A DNA stretch of 7,975 nt from Candidatus Heimdallarchaeota archaeon (GCA_022574115.1 JACZSS010000100.1:1-7975); one strand, 5' to 3'. Shown: positions 1 to 6,775, counted from the stretch's first letter. Notes: generated from the letters alone by a model not told the origin. Program-made: numbers and translations.

Positions 1-96
1 TCCCGGTCCTTAATTGGCGAGGCGGTAGCCGGTAACCCAACAGAGATGGCGACGGATATCAAGATGATAGCAGATAGACGTTTACTAAACAACTAA
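1..96 (+). CDS. C-terminal end of an unrecognised protein (5' end outside the window)
   Basis: Only this + strand frame stays open from base 1; it ends at TAA (94-96), while the other two forward frames stop within about 35 bases. It gives 31 residues, starting SRSLIGEAVAGNP and ending in ADRRLLNN, a helix-like tail that I cannot assign to a family. The first 60 bases are clearly richer in G+C than the intergenic DNA that follows, which supports coding. The fragment is followed by 109 non-coding bases before the LOG-family gene on the same strand. It could also be chance, because 96 bases is short. Confidence 0.5.
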   Translation, partial: SRSLIGEAVAGNPTEMATDIKMIADRRLLNN

Positions 97-183
97 AGTA
101 ATTACGTCTTCATCTAATATATAATTTGTTTAAACTAGGAAATTCAATAAAGTTATTTGTTTGCACAAGCGAATTTAATAAAT

Positions 184-189
184 GAGGTG
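184..189 (+). promoter_or_regulatory. Shine-Dalgarno-like GAGGTG upstream of the LOG-family gene
   Basis: GAGGTG matches the anti-Shine-Dalgarno sequence but ends 16 bases before the ATG at 206, longer than the usual 5-9. An in-frame TGA at 194-196 rules out a closer start in this frame, so either the long spacing is real or the match is accidental. An AT-rich stretch (TTTAAAC near 129-135) upstream could be the TATA element, with a leader of about 50 bases. Confidence 0.4.
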
Positions 190-205
190 TCATTGAGAAA
201 ATTAT

Positions 206-787
206 ATGATTTCACGAGCTATGTGTGTATTTTGTTCATCGAGCAATCGTTTATCAGATATCTATTATGATATGGGAGTAAACCTCGGTAAAGAATTGGG
301 CGAGAGGGGTTACACCTTAGTTTGGGGTGGTTCAAACGTCGGAATAATGGGTAGAATAGCTCAAAGTGCCAAAAATCATGGTTCAAAGTTGATCGGAATT
401 ATTCCTCAGGCCATTTATGATAAGGGATTAGCTTTTCTAGACGCAGATGAAATTGTTATCACTACGGATCTACGGGAGAGAAAAGCTAAAATGGAAGAAA
501 AATCAGATTCGTTCGTGGCTTTACCAGGAGGATTTGGAACTCTGGAAGAAATTATTGAGATTGTAACTTTAAATCAACTCAAACTAGTGAATAAACCAAT
601 TGCCTTTCTGAATACAGATGGTTATTTTGATAAACTATTCGACTTTGTAAGTCATTCCATTTCCCAGAATTTCGTTAAAGAATCAATGGATTCGCTGTTT
701 TTGGTGACTGAAGACATTAATGAAATCTTTGATTACATCGAGAACTTTGACTATTCCGCTATCAAGAGGCGAGAAACTAAATGGTAG
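206..787 (+). CDS. LOG-family protein (TIGR00730-type; predicted nucleoside 5'-monophosphate phosphoribohydrolase)
   Basis: This is a 193-residue Rossmann-like protein of the LOG / 'lysine decarboxylase-like' family. Family members remove the base from nucleoside 5'-monophosphates, including cytokinin ribotides in plants and bacteria; the cellular substrate in archaea is not settled. Visible family marks are the N-terminal CVFCSSS strand-loop (7-13), GGSNVGIMG (41-49), RERKAKM (90-96) carrying the conserved Arg and Lys-Met, and the signature PGGFGTLEE (107-115) with the catalytic-type Glu. Length is typical (about 180-200 residues), so the protein looks complete, soluble and cytoplasmic. The ATG at 206 is the furthest upstream possible start because TGA occurs in frame at 194; the ATG at 221 (Met6) is a shorter alternative that would begin right at the first strand. 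The family was once misnamed lysine decarboxylase, a name not supported by the motifs. Family assignment is firm; substrate is inferred. Confidence 0.93.
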   Translation: MISRAMCVFCSSSNRLSDIYYDMGVNLGKELGERGYTLVWGGSNVGIMGRIAQSAKNHGSKLIGIIPQAIYDKGLAFLDADEIVITTDLRERKAKMEEKSDSFVALPGGFGTLEEIIEIVTLNQLKLVNKPIAFLNTDGYFDKLFDFVSHSISQNFVKESMDSLFLVTEDINEIFDYIENFDYSAIKRRETKW

Positions 788-842
788 AAGCAAATCCTGA
801 ATCACTAAAGTAGATTAGTCAATGCTATTATTGGATCAATTA

Positions 843-868
843 ATCTTTTTCACTCTATTCTTCTCTCA
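843..868 (+). terminator. Pyrimidine-rich T tract after the LOG-family gene
   Basis: About 55 bases after the LOG stop codon the + strand runs into a T/C-rich tract (CTTTTTC followed by TCTATTCTTCTCTC). Archaeal transcription commonly ends at T-rich tracts without needing a hairpin. It lies in the short convergent gap before the end of fixX, where rightward termination would be expected. No strong stem precedes it. Confidence 0.3.
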
Positions 869-882
869 TTACGATCTATAAC

Positions 883-1188
883 CTAGCCTTGAGTGTATTT
901 CACACCATAAGTTCCTCTCGGATTGGTCCAAGATATGCTCCCCTGATCACACATGATGTCGCAGGTGCCACATTCGACACAGTCTTCGTATTGAAAAACC
1001 ATCTTATCATCGTAAAATGTGAAGCATTTGGTTGGACAACCAGCGATACATAGATGATGGGGACATTTGCTACATATATCGGGATCTACGACGATATGCG
1101 CATGCTCGTGGGCATCAGTCACCCATGAAGTAATACCCAGCTTATTTTTGATATCAAAATTTTTGAGTAAATTGACAGATTGAGTCAC
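883..1188 (-). CDS. fixX: FixX-type ferredoxin-like protein, two [4Fe-4S] clusters predicted
   Basis: This 101-residue ferredoxin is the partner of FixC. In ETF:quinone oxidoreductases and in bifurcating FixABCX complexes, FixX takes electrons from the FixC flavin and passes them on, normally to quinone. It has two cysteine groups: C39-x2-C42-x4-C47-x3-C51-P, and C70-x2-C73-x2-C76-x3-C80 in the context CVECGTC. The conserved tail is ISW..PRG..GVKY. The cysteines suffice for two clusters, as reported for FixX, whereas mitochondrial ETF-QO keeps only one. A ninth cysteine, C55, lies just outside. Length is normal for FixX. The start is GTG at 1186-1188; a GGAGGT (1205-1210) lies 16 bases upstream, unusually far, and an in-frame ATT at 1195-1197 would be better spaced but is a very rare start. 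fixC lies on the same strand about 2.1 kb upstream, separated by the opposite-strand EEP gene. FixA/FixB are not in the window. Confidence 0.93.
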   Translation of the reverse strand: MTQSVNLLKNFDIKNKLGITSWVTDAHEHAHIVVDPDICSKCPHHLCIAGCPTKCFTFYDDKMVFQYEDCVECGTCDIMCDQGSISWTNPRGTYGVKYTQG

Positions 1189-1204
1189 TGAGCTAATATA
1201 TTTT

Positions 1205-1210
1205 ACCTCC
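1205..1210 (-). promoter_or_regulatory. GGAGGT ribosome binding site for fixX
   Basis: Read on the minus strand, GGAGGT is a perfect core Shine-Dalgarno match, 16 bases before the GTG at 1188. A second GGAGG occurs at about 1236-1240 with no start codon suitably placed for this gene. The spacing raises the question of whether translation begins at the in-frame ATT (1195-1197). Confidence 0.55.
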
Positions 1211-1328
1211 AGTCACGCTTAATTTTTTTAATGTGCCTCCATTAATATTATTATCTTTGTTTGAGTACTAAATTGAAACAGGAAATACTTGCAATGAAAA
1301 GTTACTAGTTTTTCCAGTAATATGGCCT

Positions 1329-3257
1329 ATGTTCTGTTGGGATTTTGATGACTTAATATTAGCCAAAGAAAACTCGACCTTATTGGAAATCGATGAATCA
1401 AAATACATGAATTATGTCCGAATAATTGCTCCTTGGTTATTTTTTCTGTCATTTTATAGGGGTCTTGTAGCCTTTTTCACAGGGTTTGCTATCAATCATA
1501 TCCCAAACCTGTTGGCTCTAGCTCTCAGCTTTTTACCCCCGTTAATGCTTTTTATTCCTGCATTTAGACGCATTGAGAAACCTCTTTTGATCACATCGTT
1601 AAGTTGGCTATCTGCGATAACCATCCCGAATATTTGGGTCAAGATGATCTCGGCATTTATTGGGTTGTCGTTTTCATTCGTGTCTATTTTCCAGAGCCAA
1701 AAAATTGTTGCCAACAAGGGTTATATTTTCCTATTTCTTTATCCATTGGATTTACTTATCCGGACTCCTAATTTGGGCCAGGATTTGATTGTGCATGTCA
1801 ATCCGTTCAGTTTAGTCTTTGGGTTTACCTTAGTTTTAAATTTGATCTATTTTGAATTTAAAATACAAGCTACCCCAAAAAAATTACGAGATATGGGAAA
1901 AACAGGACCACCAAGAGTCGAATATTTATTCCATCATATTGCATGGATATTTCTCTTTCTGCTAGTTTTAGTCTTTCTGATCGACTTTGGCGCAGCTGGT
2001 TCGCTAGTAATTAGTAGATTTGACAAAATCTCGACAGCTCATTTATTTGTTACATCTGGCTTCATTGTTTCTGGATGGATCGCAACAAAGGTTCAATTTC
2101 CGAATAAATTTATTCTTCCAAGTTTTGGTATTCTCCTCGGCGGATCAGCTTACCTTTATCCGTGGTATAATTTTGCTATTTTAAGCTGGTTCATAGGAAT
2201 TATTGTGCTTCAGGTAATGACTTCTGTTTTACTCCTCTTTGCATCAAATTCTATTGCCAATAATTTTACTGGATTAATAGTGGCATATTACTTTATGTCA
2301 ATTTTGATGTTTTACGGTCTACTGACAGAATCCTATCTTCTGATACCCTTGACTGCTGTTTTAGTTGGTATAGCTCTGCTATTCCTACCATCAAGGCTTT
2401 TTGAGAAAATTACTATACCCTCACCTCGATTTAGTTATCGAACTAAACTGGCTACCATGATCCTAGTTCTGATTATTTTTTCTTCAACACTACTGAATTA
2501 TGACAGGCAACTGGAAACTATCCCCCGAAACGATAATTTGAGACTAATCACCTATAATCTTCACTTCGGTGTGGATGAGAATGGACTTGATAATAGCCGA
2601 AAAATCTTCGAAGAAATCGCCCTGTTGCAACCATCTATCATTGTCTTCCAAGAGATCACGCTGGCTTCAATAACAAATGGGTATGGTGATATGTATTCCA
2701 ATCTAAAATCTGGAATGAATGAGATGGGGTATGCGTACAGTTATCTTAGCTCGGGCGGTAAGTTTCAAGGACGAAATCTCTTATTTTCCATTTATCCAAT
2801 TTTAGAATCGACCACTCATCAGTTGTTGCCACGCGTCATCTATGAGCGAACTGTCTTGGAGGTGATGATTAATTATCAAGGAGCAGAAATACAAATTTTT
2901 ACGACTCACCTCACTCATATTGACACCGATGAATCTTCAACTGAACGTTTAGCACAAATTGATAATTTAATAGACATAATCAAATTAAATGACAAGGGAC
3001 TTCCACTAGCCCTGCTTGGAGACTTTAATGCCGAACCTCAATGGGAGGAAATTATAAGAATAAGAGCAATATTAAGCGATGCTTGGAGCTTAACAAATCC
3101 CACTAACCCTGAATTTACGTGGCCAAACGCTGATCCACAACAACAGATCGATTATATTTTCATAAATTCTCTATTCCAAGCATTAGTTTGCTTTACGCAT
3201 GCATCAGACACTTCGGATCACCGAGCTGTAGTTTGTGATGTTGACATTGTAAAGTAA
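1329..3257 (+). CDS. Multi-pass membrane protein with C-terminal endonuclease/exonuclease/phosphatase (EEP) domain
   Basis: This 642-residue protein has two parts. Residues about 30-390 form a run of roughly 11-13 hydrophobic helices (for example 31-50, 61-78, 158-175, 200-222, 284-304, 312-332, 372-390). Residues about 404-642 are an EEP phosphodiesterase domain with every hallmark metal/phosphate site: N410 in TYNLHFG, E442 in VFQE, H527 in TTHL, D565 and N567 in GDFN, D608 in QIDYIF, and D630-H631 in SDH. The domain should therefore be active on a phosphodiester. EEP enzymes cut nucleic acids, inositol phosphates or sphingolipid/phospholipid head groups; fusion to a large membrane domain points to a lipid or membrane-linked substrate. 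This layout resembles the C-terminal half of eukaryotic Cwh43/PGAP2IP, which acts in GPI-anchor lipid remodelling; that link is my inference. The ATG at 1329 has no clear ribosome site, and Met27 (1407), just before the first helix, is an alternative start. It is divergent from fixX and converges on fixC, so it is probably transcribed alone. Confidence 0.85.
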   Translation: MFCWDFDDLILAKENSTLLEIDESKYMNYVRIIAPWLFFLSFYRGLVAFFTGFAINHIPNLLALALSFLPPLMLFIPAFRRIEKPLLITSLSWLSAITIPNIWVKMISAFIGLSFSFVSIFQSQKIVANKGYIFLFLYPLDLLIRTPNLGQDLIVHVNPFSLVFGFTLVLNLIYFEFKIQATPKKLRDMGKTGPPRVEYLFHHIAWIFLFLLVLVFLIDFGAAGSLVISRFDKISTAHLFVTSGFIVSGWIATKVQFPNKFILPSFGILLGGSAYLYPWYNFAILSWFIGIIVLQVMTSVLLLFASNSIANNFTGLIVAYYFMSILMFYGLLTESYLLIPLTAVLVGIALLFLPSRLFEKITIPSPRFSYRTKLATMILVLIIFSSTLLNYDRQLETIPRNDNLRLITYNLHFGVDENGLDNSRKIFEEIALLQPSIIVFQEITLASITNGYGDMYSNLKSGMNEMGYAYSYLSSGGKFQGRNLLFSIYPILESTTHQLLPRVIYERTVLEVMINYQGAEIQIFTTHLTHIDTDESSTERLAQIDNLIDIIKLNDKGLPLALLGDFNAEPQWEEIIRIRAILSDAWSLTNPTNPEFTWPNADPQQQIDYIFINSLFQALVCFTHASDTSDHRAVVCDVDIVK

Positions 3258-3279
3258 TATTGAAAACCAAACGTAGATC

Positions 3280-4581
3280 CTACAGATGACGTGCTCTCAA
3301 TCCATCTCTCATCAGAGTAAATAATCCCGCTCCTGACTCCTTCATATTCTTAAGCAAGATTTTCATCATATTGTCCTTTGGGTCCCCAGTTTCCGTGAGA
3401 TAATTGCGAAATCCATCGTTAATTCCTTTCGGATAAACCTTAAATAATCTTGGATTCTTAGTCATCTTTTTGACATTCTTGAGTTTCTTGAAATCTTTCA
3501 TAACATATGAGTTGTTCAATGCTTTGTCGTAGGATTTCAAACTTTTGGCAGTGTAGTCACCGTTTTGTTTTGCCTCAATCGCTGTATCAGCTGCGAGTAA
3601 ACCACTTTTGATCCCATAATTCATACCTTGGATCATTATGCCATTGGAAAATACAAACCCAGCCGCATCTCCTATGACCATAAATCCATCACCGGATGGA
3701 GCTGGGAATTTTTTGTAGTCCATTTCAGGAATTAACTTAGCCCCATATTCTATTGATTCACCACCTTTCAGTAGTCGTGCTATGTATGGGTGATTCTTGA
3801 AGTGCTCAATGATTTCATACACCCGATCCTTGGTCCGCATCGAGTCTAAATGTACAACACATCCAATACTGAGTGAAGCTTTATTTGTATAGAAGAAGCC
3901 ACCAGCCAGGACATCTGAATCTGGGATGTTTCCCATGATGAATTCACCAGCTAAGCCCTGATTACCTTCAAGTAAAAATCGTTCTTCTAGGATTTTCTGA
4001 TCGAGTTTAATTACTTCTTTCAAACCAATTGCCATGTCACGGTAGTCATATCTATCCTCTGCTCCTCGATAGGTCATCCCATGCTTAAGCAGCAAGCGTG
4101 GATTTGCTCCTTCAGCAATAATCACAATCGGCGCTGTTAGTATTTCGTCTTCTTGCTTAACACCTACAACAGCTCCATTCTCAAATGCTAACTCATCAAC
4201 AGTAATACCTGATAAAACTACCACTCCAGCTTTTTCTGCTTGTTGTGCCAGCCACTCATCAAATTTCGCTCGCAGGAGGGCAACACCTGGATACGGTTTG
4301 TTATTCCAAGAATCAAAGTGGAAATCTAACACTGTAGCATCTGATTCGGACAAAAATCCCACTTTCTTATTAATTATATACCTCTCAATAGGGGCTTCTT
4401 CCTGCCAGTTTGGAATGATTTCTTCAAGATCGTTACCCCATAAAACTCCGCCAGATAAGTTTTTAGAGCCAATTGGCATGCCTCTATCTATCAGAACCGT
4501 CTTTATCCCATTTTGTGCCAGTTTAATTGCGCAACTAGACCCTGCAACCCCAGCTCCGATGATAATTACATCTGGCTTCAT
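3280..4581 (-). CDS. fixC: FixC-type FAD-dependent electron-transfer flavoprotein:quinone oxidoreductase
   Basis: This 433-residue flavoprotein is of usual FixC length. FixC receives electrons from ETF (FixAB) and, with FixX, delivers them to membrane quinone; in bifurcating complexes it is the quinone branch. The N-terminus carries the FAD dinucleotide-binding motif VIIIGAGVAGSS (GxGxxG at 9-14) with the ribose-binding acid at the end of strand 2 (LID, D32). SGGVLWG (43-49) follows. The second FAD motif is VIGDAAGF at about 302-309 (G304-D305), followed by NGIMIQGMNYG. This pattern favours FixC over the related archaeal geranylgeranyl reductases. The C-terminal region (about 360-433) is rich in Lys/Arg, which may help it dock on FixX, FixAB or the membrane surface. 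There is no signal peptide or membrane helix. The ATG at 4579-4581 lacks a clear Shine-Dalgarno. The gene ends 22 bases from the convergent EEP gene; fixX lies further along the same strand. Confidence 0.92.
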   Translation of the reverse strand: MKPDVIIIGAGVAGSSCAIKLAQNGIKTVLIDRGMPIGSKNLSGGVLWGNDLEEIIPNWQEEAPIERYIINKKVGFLSESDATVLDFHFDSWNNKPYPGVALLRAKFDEWLAQQAEKAGVVVLSGITVDELAFENGAVVGVKQEDEILTAPIVIIAEGANPRLLLKHGMTYRGAEDRYDYRDMAIGLKEVIKLDQKILEERFLLEGNQGLAGEFIMGNIPDSDVLAGGFFYTNKASLSIGCVVHLDSMRTKDRVYEIIEHFKNHPYIARLLKGGESIEYGAKLIPEMDYKKFPAPSGDGFMVIGDAAGFVFSNGIMIQGMNYGIKSGLLAADTAIEAKQNGDYTAKSLKSYDKALNNSYVMKDFKKLKNVKKMTKNPRLFKVYPKGINDGFRNYLTETGDPKDNMMKILLKNMKESGAGLFTLMRDGLRARHL

Positions 4582-4652
4582 AGAATTTAGAATCCCATTT
4601 GTAGCGCGATCCTTTACTTATTTATCTTCAATGAAATGTTAACACGTATTAT

Positions 4653-4674
4653 TTGATTTTAAAATACAAATCAA
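4653..4674. promoter_or_regulatory. Inverted repeat TTGATTT-8-AAATCAA upstream of fixC
   Basis: A perfect 7-base inverted repeat: TTGATTT at 4653-4659 and AAATCAA at 4668-4674, separated by TAAAATAC. Read leftward, the spacer and its flanks (TATTTTAAAATC) could serve as a TATA element about 80 bases before the fixC start, so a protein bound here could block initiation. It shares its half-site core with the second repeat 36 bases away. Confidence 0.4.
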
Positions 4675-4687
4675 TCAGTGAAGAGTC

Positions 4688-4711
4688 TAATCAATTGTGA
4701 TAAATTGATTA
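4688..4711. promoter_or_regulatory. Inverted repeat TAATCAATT-6-AATTGATTA upstream of fixC
   Basis: A perfect 9-base inverted repeat: TAATCAATT at 4688-4696 and AATTGATTA at 4703-4711, with spacer GTGATA. It uses the same AATCAA core as the repeat at 4653-4674, giving four half-sites in 59 bases between fixC and the winged-helix gene. The arrangement resembles a double operator; in AT-rich DNA a single such repeat could arise by chance, but two with the same core are less likely to. Confidence 0.45.
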
Positions 4712-4746
4712 ATTATAGAATTAAGGTTTGTCATTATTCAGACAGT

Positions 4747-4787
4747 GTCTAATCTATGGTCGATTTTGGACCTTATACTCGAAAACT
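4747..4787 (+). repeat. Interspersed direct repeat, copy A
   Basis: This 41-base element matches 6948-6988 at 33 of 41 positions in the same orientation with no gaps. It runs from GTCTAAT to AACT and contains the invariant core ATTTTGGACC (4763-4772). Around the core there is partial dyad symmetry (GGTC at 4758-4761 against GACC at 4769-4772). Weaker similarity extends about 14 bases further left, to ATTATT at 4733. It lies 43 bases beyond the stop of the winged-helix gene and about 165 bases upstream of the fixC start. Confidence 0.65.
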
Positions 4788-4829
4788 ATTCATGTAGCCA
4801 ATAAATATGGTTTTGAGGGAGTAACGCCG

Positions 4830-5708
4830 TCATAATGCTAAACTCACCGATAATAAAAGATATAATATCGAAATTGCGTATAATGAAGCTATTTCAAATT
4901 TATAATTTGTATTGTATAAGATCAGAATTGTAAGAATTAACAAAAATAGAATCTGAAAGATAATTTGAAACAGATAAACTGTCTCGGCCGCAAGTAATAT
5001 TGGGAAAAAGTTGCTCAGAAGATAAAGCATGTACAAGATGGTTAAATTTGCAGAATAAGTTAATCCTAGCTTAACAATGAACATAGGGGTCACACTGCTC
5101 GTTAATTTGAAGAAACCAAATATTATAGTAGTAATACCGATGTATATGATGAGATTAACCAAAAATATTTCAGTAGCAGAAAATTCATTTGATTTTGGTA
5201 TTAGAAAAGGACCCAAGATTATAGTTCTCAAATCCCTAAGTAAGAACAAAAATATGATGTTCAGTACAGATAAAACGAAATTTGCCTGTGGTGTTTTCTC
5301 AATAAATGCAAATATTGGATAGGTGTATTCAGTCAGGACAGAAACTTTTTCTATTTTGAGCTGGCCCTGAACAGTATCGAGAAACCAAATGCAAAGAGTT
5401 TTCCCTTCGTCTGAAAGTCGATAAGCATTATCTTTGTCTTTGACAAGCAACTTTCCCAATAGCTTTAGATGATGATATATACCCCCTGTTGAGGTTCCCC
5501 ATTGATTCGACATTAGCGTGAAGGTTATTTTTCCTTGATAATAACACTCTTTTAGAATTCTTCGTCTCAGTGGATGTGATAAAATATTGAAAATTTTATC
5601 ATCATCAAAATCGAAAGGGACGGCTTGATTCTTAGATGAGATATACTTCACTTTTATAGGAAATAATAAACAGTATCTCTTGTGTGTGTAATAAATCGTA
5701 ATTTTCAA
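4830..5708 (-). CDS. Winged-helix DNA-binding protein with C-terminal membrane helices
   Basis: This 292-residue predicted membrane-tethered regulator starts with an ArsR-like winged-helix domain at about 36-107. IFNILSHPLRRRIL (39-52) is the typical first helix, GTSTGGIYHHLKLL (71-84) the recognition helix, and AYRLSDEGK (95-103) the wing. The second half has about five hydrophobic helices (roughly 141-160, 178-200, 211-232, 236-262, 271-291). This layout recurs in archaea and implies that DNA binding is controlled from the membrane, but target and signal are unknown. No ATG is available near the N-terminus: the longest form starts at TTG (5706-5708), and GTG at 5649-5651 (residue 20) is an alternative that keeps the whole DNA-binding domain. 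Neither has a clear ribosome site. The TTG lies 21 bases after the stop of the surface-protein gene on the same strand, so the two are probably co-transcribed, with this gene second. Confidence 0.82.
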   Translation of the reverse strand: MKITIYYTHKRYCLLFPIKVKYISSKNQAVPFDFDDDKIFNILSHPLRRRILKECYYQGKITFTLMSNQWGTSTGGIYHHLKLLGKLLVKDKDNAYRLSDEGKTLCIWFLDTVQGQLKIEKVSVLTEYTYPIFAFIEKTPQANFVLSVLNIIFLFLLRDLRTIILGPFLIPKSNEFSATEIFLVNLIIYIGITTIIFGFFKLTSSVTPMFIVKLGLTYSANLTILYMLYLLSNFFPILLAAETVYLFQIIFQILFLLILTILILYNTNYKFEIASLYAISILYLLLSVSLAL

Positions 5709-5729
5709 GTATCTAGGTTCAGTGGATTA

Positions 5730-6737
5730 TTATTTTCTGCGCAAACGTAATAACAGGCTAGGAATTATTAGAAAAGCAATCGTTGCGATCAACGTTGACG
5801 ATATTTGCACCGCAGGCGAGAAAGAGTCTAAAACTAGTGGATTTTGAGAAGATAATAGGTCATTAATCATCCCATCAGGTGAATTACTAGTAAAATTTGG
5901 ATTTCCTTGATCATTGGTTGCTGTTATCTGATCATCTGAACCTGATATGGAAACTGGATTTGTGGGATTTGAAAGTCCTGAGGTTCGGATGCCGAGTGTA
6001 GGGTCATGAACTAGATTGCCAGAAAAATGTCCATAGGTCAAATATATTTTTGGATCAGTATCTTCATCACCTATAGACAACCCTACTGGAATTGTTTCGC
6101 CGTTTGTTTGTGCAGTATTTTCGACGTTGAAAAATCCATTACCGAATACAATTTCATTCCCGTTTTGAATCACTGGATCGTTTGATCCAATCTTAAAGGC
6201 CAATACTAGAAAGCCTTCTGTATCCTGGAATTCATAATTGTCAATGAGGACGTCAAATTTTAGTTGAAAGTCTGTTTCAATATAGAGATGATTCCTAAAT
6301 TGAATTTTCCAATCAATATCGCTTGGGCCATCTGTGGATGTGATGTTGAAATGTAATCCAATCAATTCACTATTTTCTTCTTCCAGAGTAAAATCTGAAA
6401 AATCCCATCTAAAGGGTGATAACGTTTCTATTGTTCCTCCCAGCTTCTTATCCTCGGTTTGATCATAAGCACCTAATGTCCCATTTTCTAGATTGTCTTC
6501 TATTTCAAAGATCTCGCTAAATTGTAATTTATAGACATTTTCACTTTGATCAGTTTCCCAAAAATTAAATTTAGGAACGTTTTCACCTCCAGTTATATTG
6601 ACTGTCAGGCTATCAGTAATAATTGTAGCTTGATTATCACTTATCTCAACCGATATGTCTGCTTGTAATAACTTGGTTTGAGCCTGCGAACTAAGCAAAA
6701 CAGTGAGTAGTAATAGGGTGATAGTCAATTGTTTCAT
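5730..6737 (-). CDS. Secreted surface protein with signal peptide and C-terminal membrane anchor
   Basis: I do not recognise the family of this 335-residue protein. The N-terminus is a classic signal peptide (Lys2, hydrophobic 4-16, then SSQAQ with likely cleavage near 19-20). The mature part (about 20-305) is rich in Asp, Glu, Asn, Thr and alternating hydrophobic residues, suggesting beta-sandwich folds, and has no cysteine. Four N-glycosylation sequons are visible (N47, N85, N131, N281). The segment 280-305 is Ser/Asn/Pro-rich and linker-like. The end is tripartite: SFSP, a hydrophobic helix (about 310-330) and a basic RLRRK tail, as in membrane-anchored or sorted archaeal surface proteins. 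No canonical PGF or LPXTG motif precedes the helix. The ATG at 6735-6737 has a GAGG ribosome site 5 bases upstream and a TATA-like box about 40 bases upstream. The gene leads a probable two-gene unit with the winged-helix membrane protein. Confidence 0.82.
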   Translation of the reverse strand: MKQLTITLLLLTVLLSSQAQTKLLQADISVEISDNQATIITDSLTVNITGGENVPKFNFWETDQSENVYKLQFSEIFEIEDNLENGTLGAYDQTEDKKLGGTIETLSPFRWDFSDFTLEEENSELIGLHFNITSTDGPSDIDWKIQFRNHLYIETDFQLKFDVLIDNYEFQDTEGFLVLAFKIGSNDPVIQNGNEIVFGNGFFNVENTAQTNGETIPVGLSIGDEDTDPKIYLTYGHFSGNLVHDPTLGIRTSGLSNPTNPVSISGSDDQITATNDQGNPNFTSNSPDGMINDLLSSQNPLVLDSFSPAVQISSTLIATIAFLIIPSLLLRLRRK

Positions 6738-6740
6738 CTT

Positions 6741-6746
6741 AACCTC
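6741..6746 (-). promoter_or_regulatory. GAGGTT ribosome binding site of the surface-protein gene
   Basis: On the minus strand, GAGG followed by TTAAG precedes the ATG at 6737, giving a normal 5-base spacing. This fixes the start and agrees with the signal peptide beginning at that ATG. Confidence 0.6.
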
Positions 6747-6775
6747 AAATAACCCTAAGTAGAATTACATTCCTC

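Noticed and set aside
206..787. Annotation as lysine decarboxylase
   Set aside because: PGGFGTLEE with RERK defines the LOG family; the decarboxylase name is a historical error in databases and the protein has no PLP-binding features.
1496..1717. Minus-strand open frame of 73 codons
   Set aside because: It lies wholly inside the membrane domain of the EEP gene on the other strand, and its translation has no recognisable features.
3280..4581. Annotation as geranylgeranyl reductase
   Set aside because: The family is related, but the sequence around the second FAD motif (GDAAGF...NGIMIQGMNYG) and the presence of a fixX gene favour FixC.
4298..4642. Plus-strand open frame of 114 codons
   Set aside because: It overlaps the N-terminal FAD-binding part of fixC on the opposite strand; fixC is clearly the real gene.
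5077..5322. Plus-strand open frame of 81 codons
   Set aside because: It is the complement of the membrane-helix region of the winged-helix protein and shows no independent coding signs.
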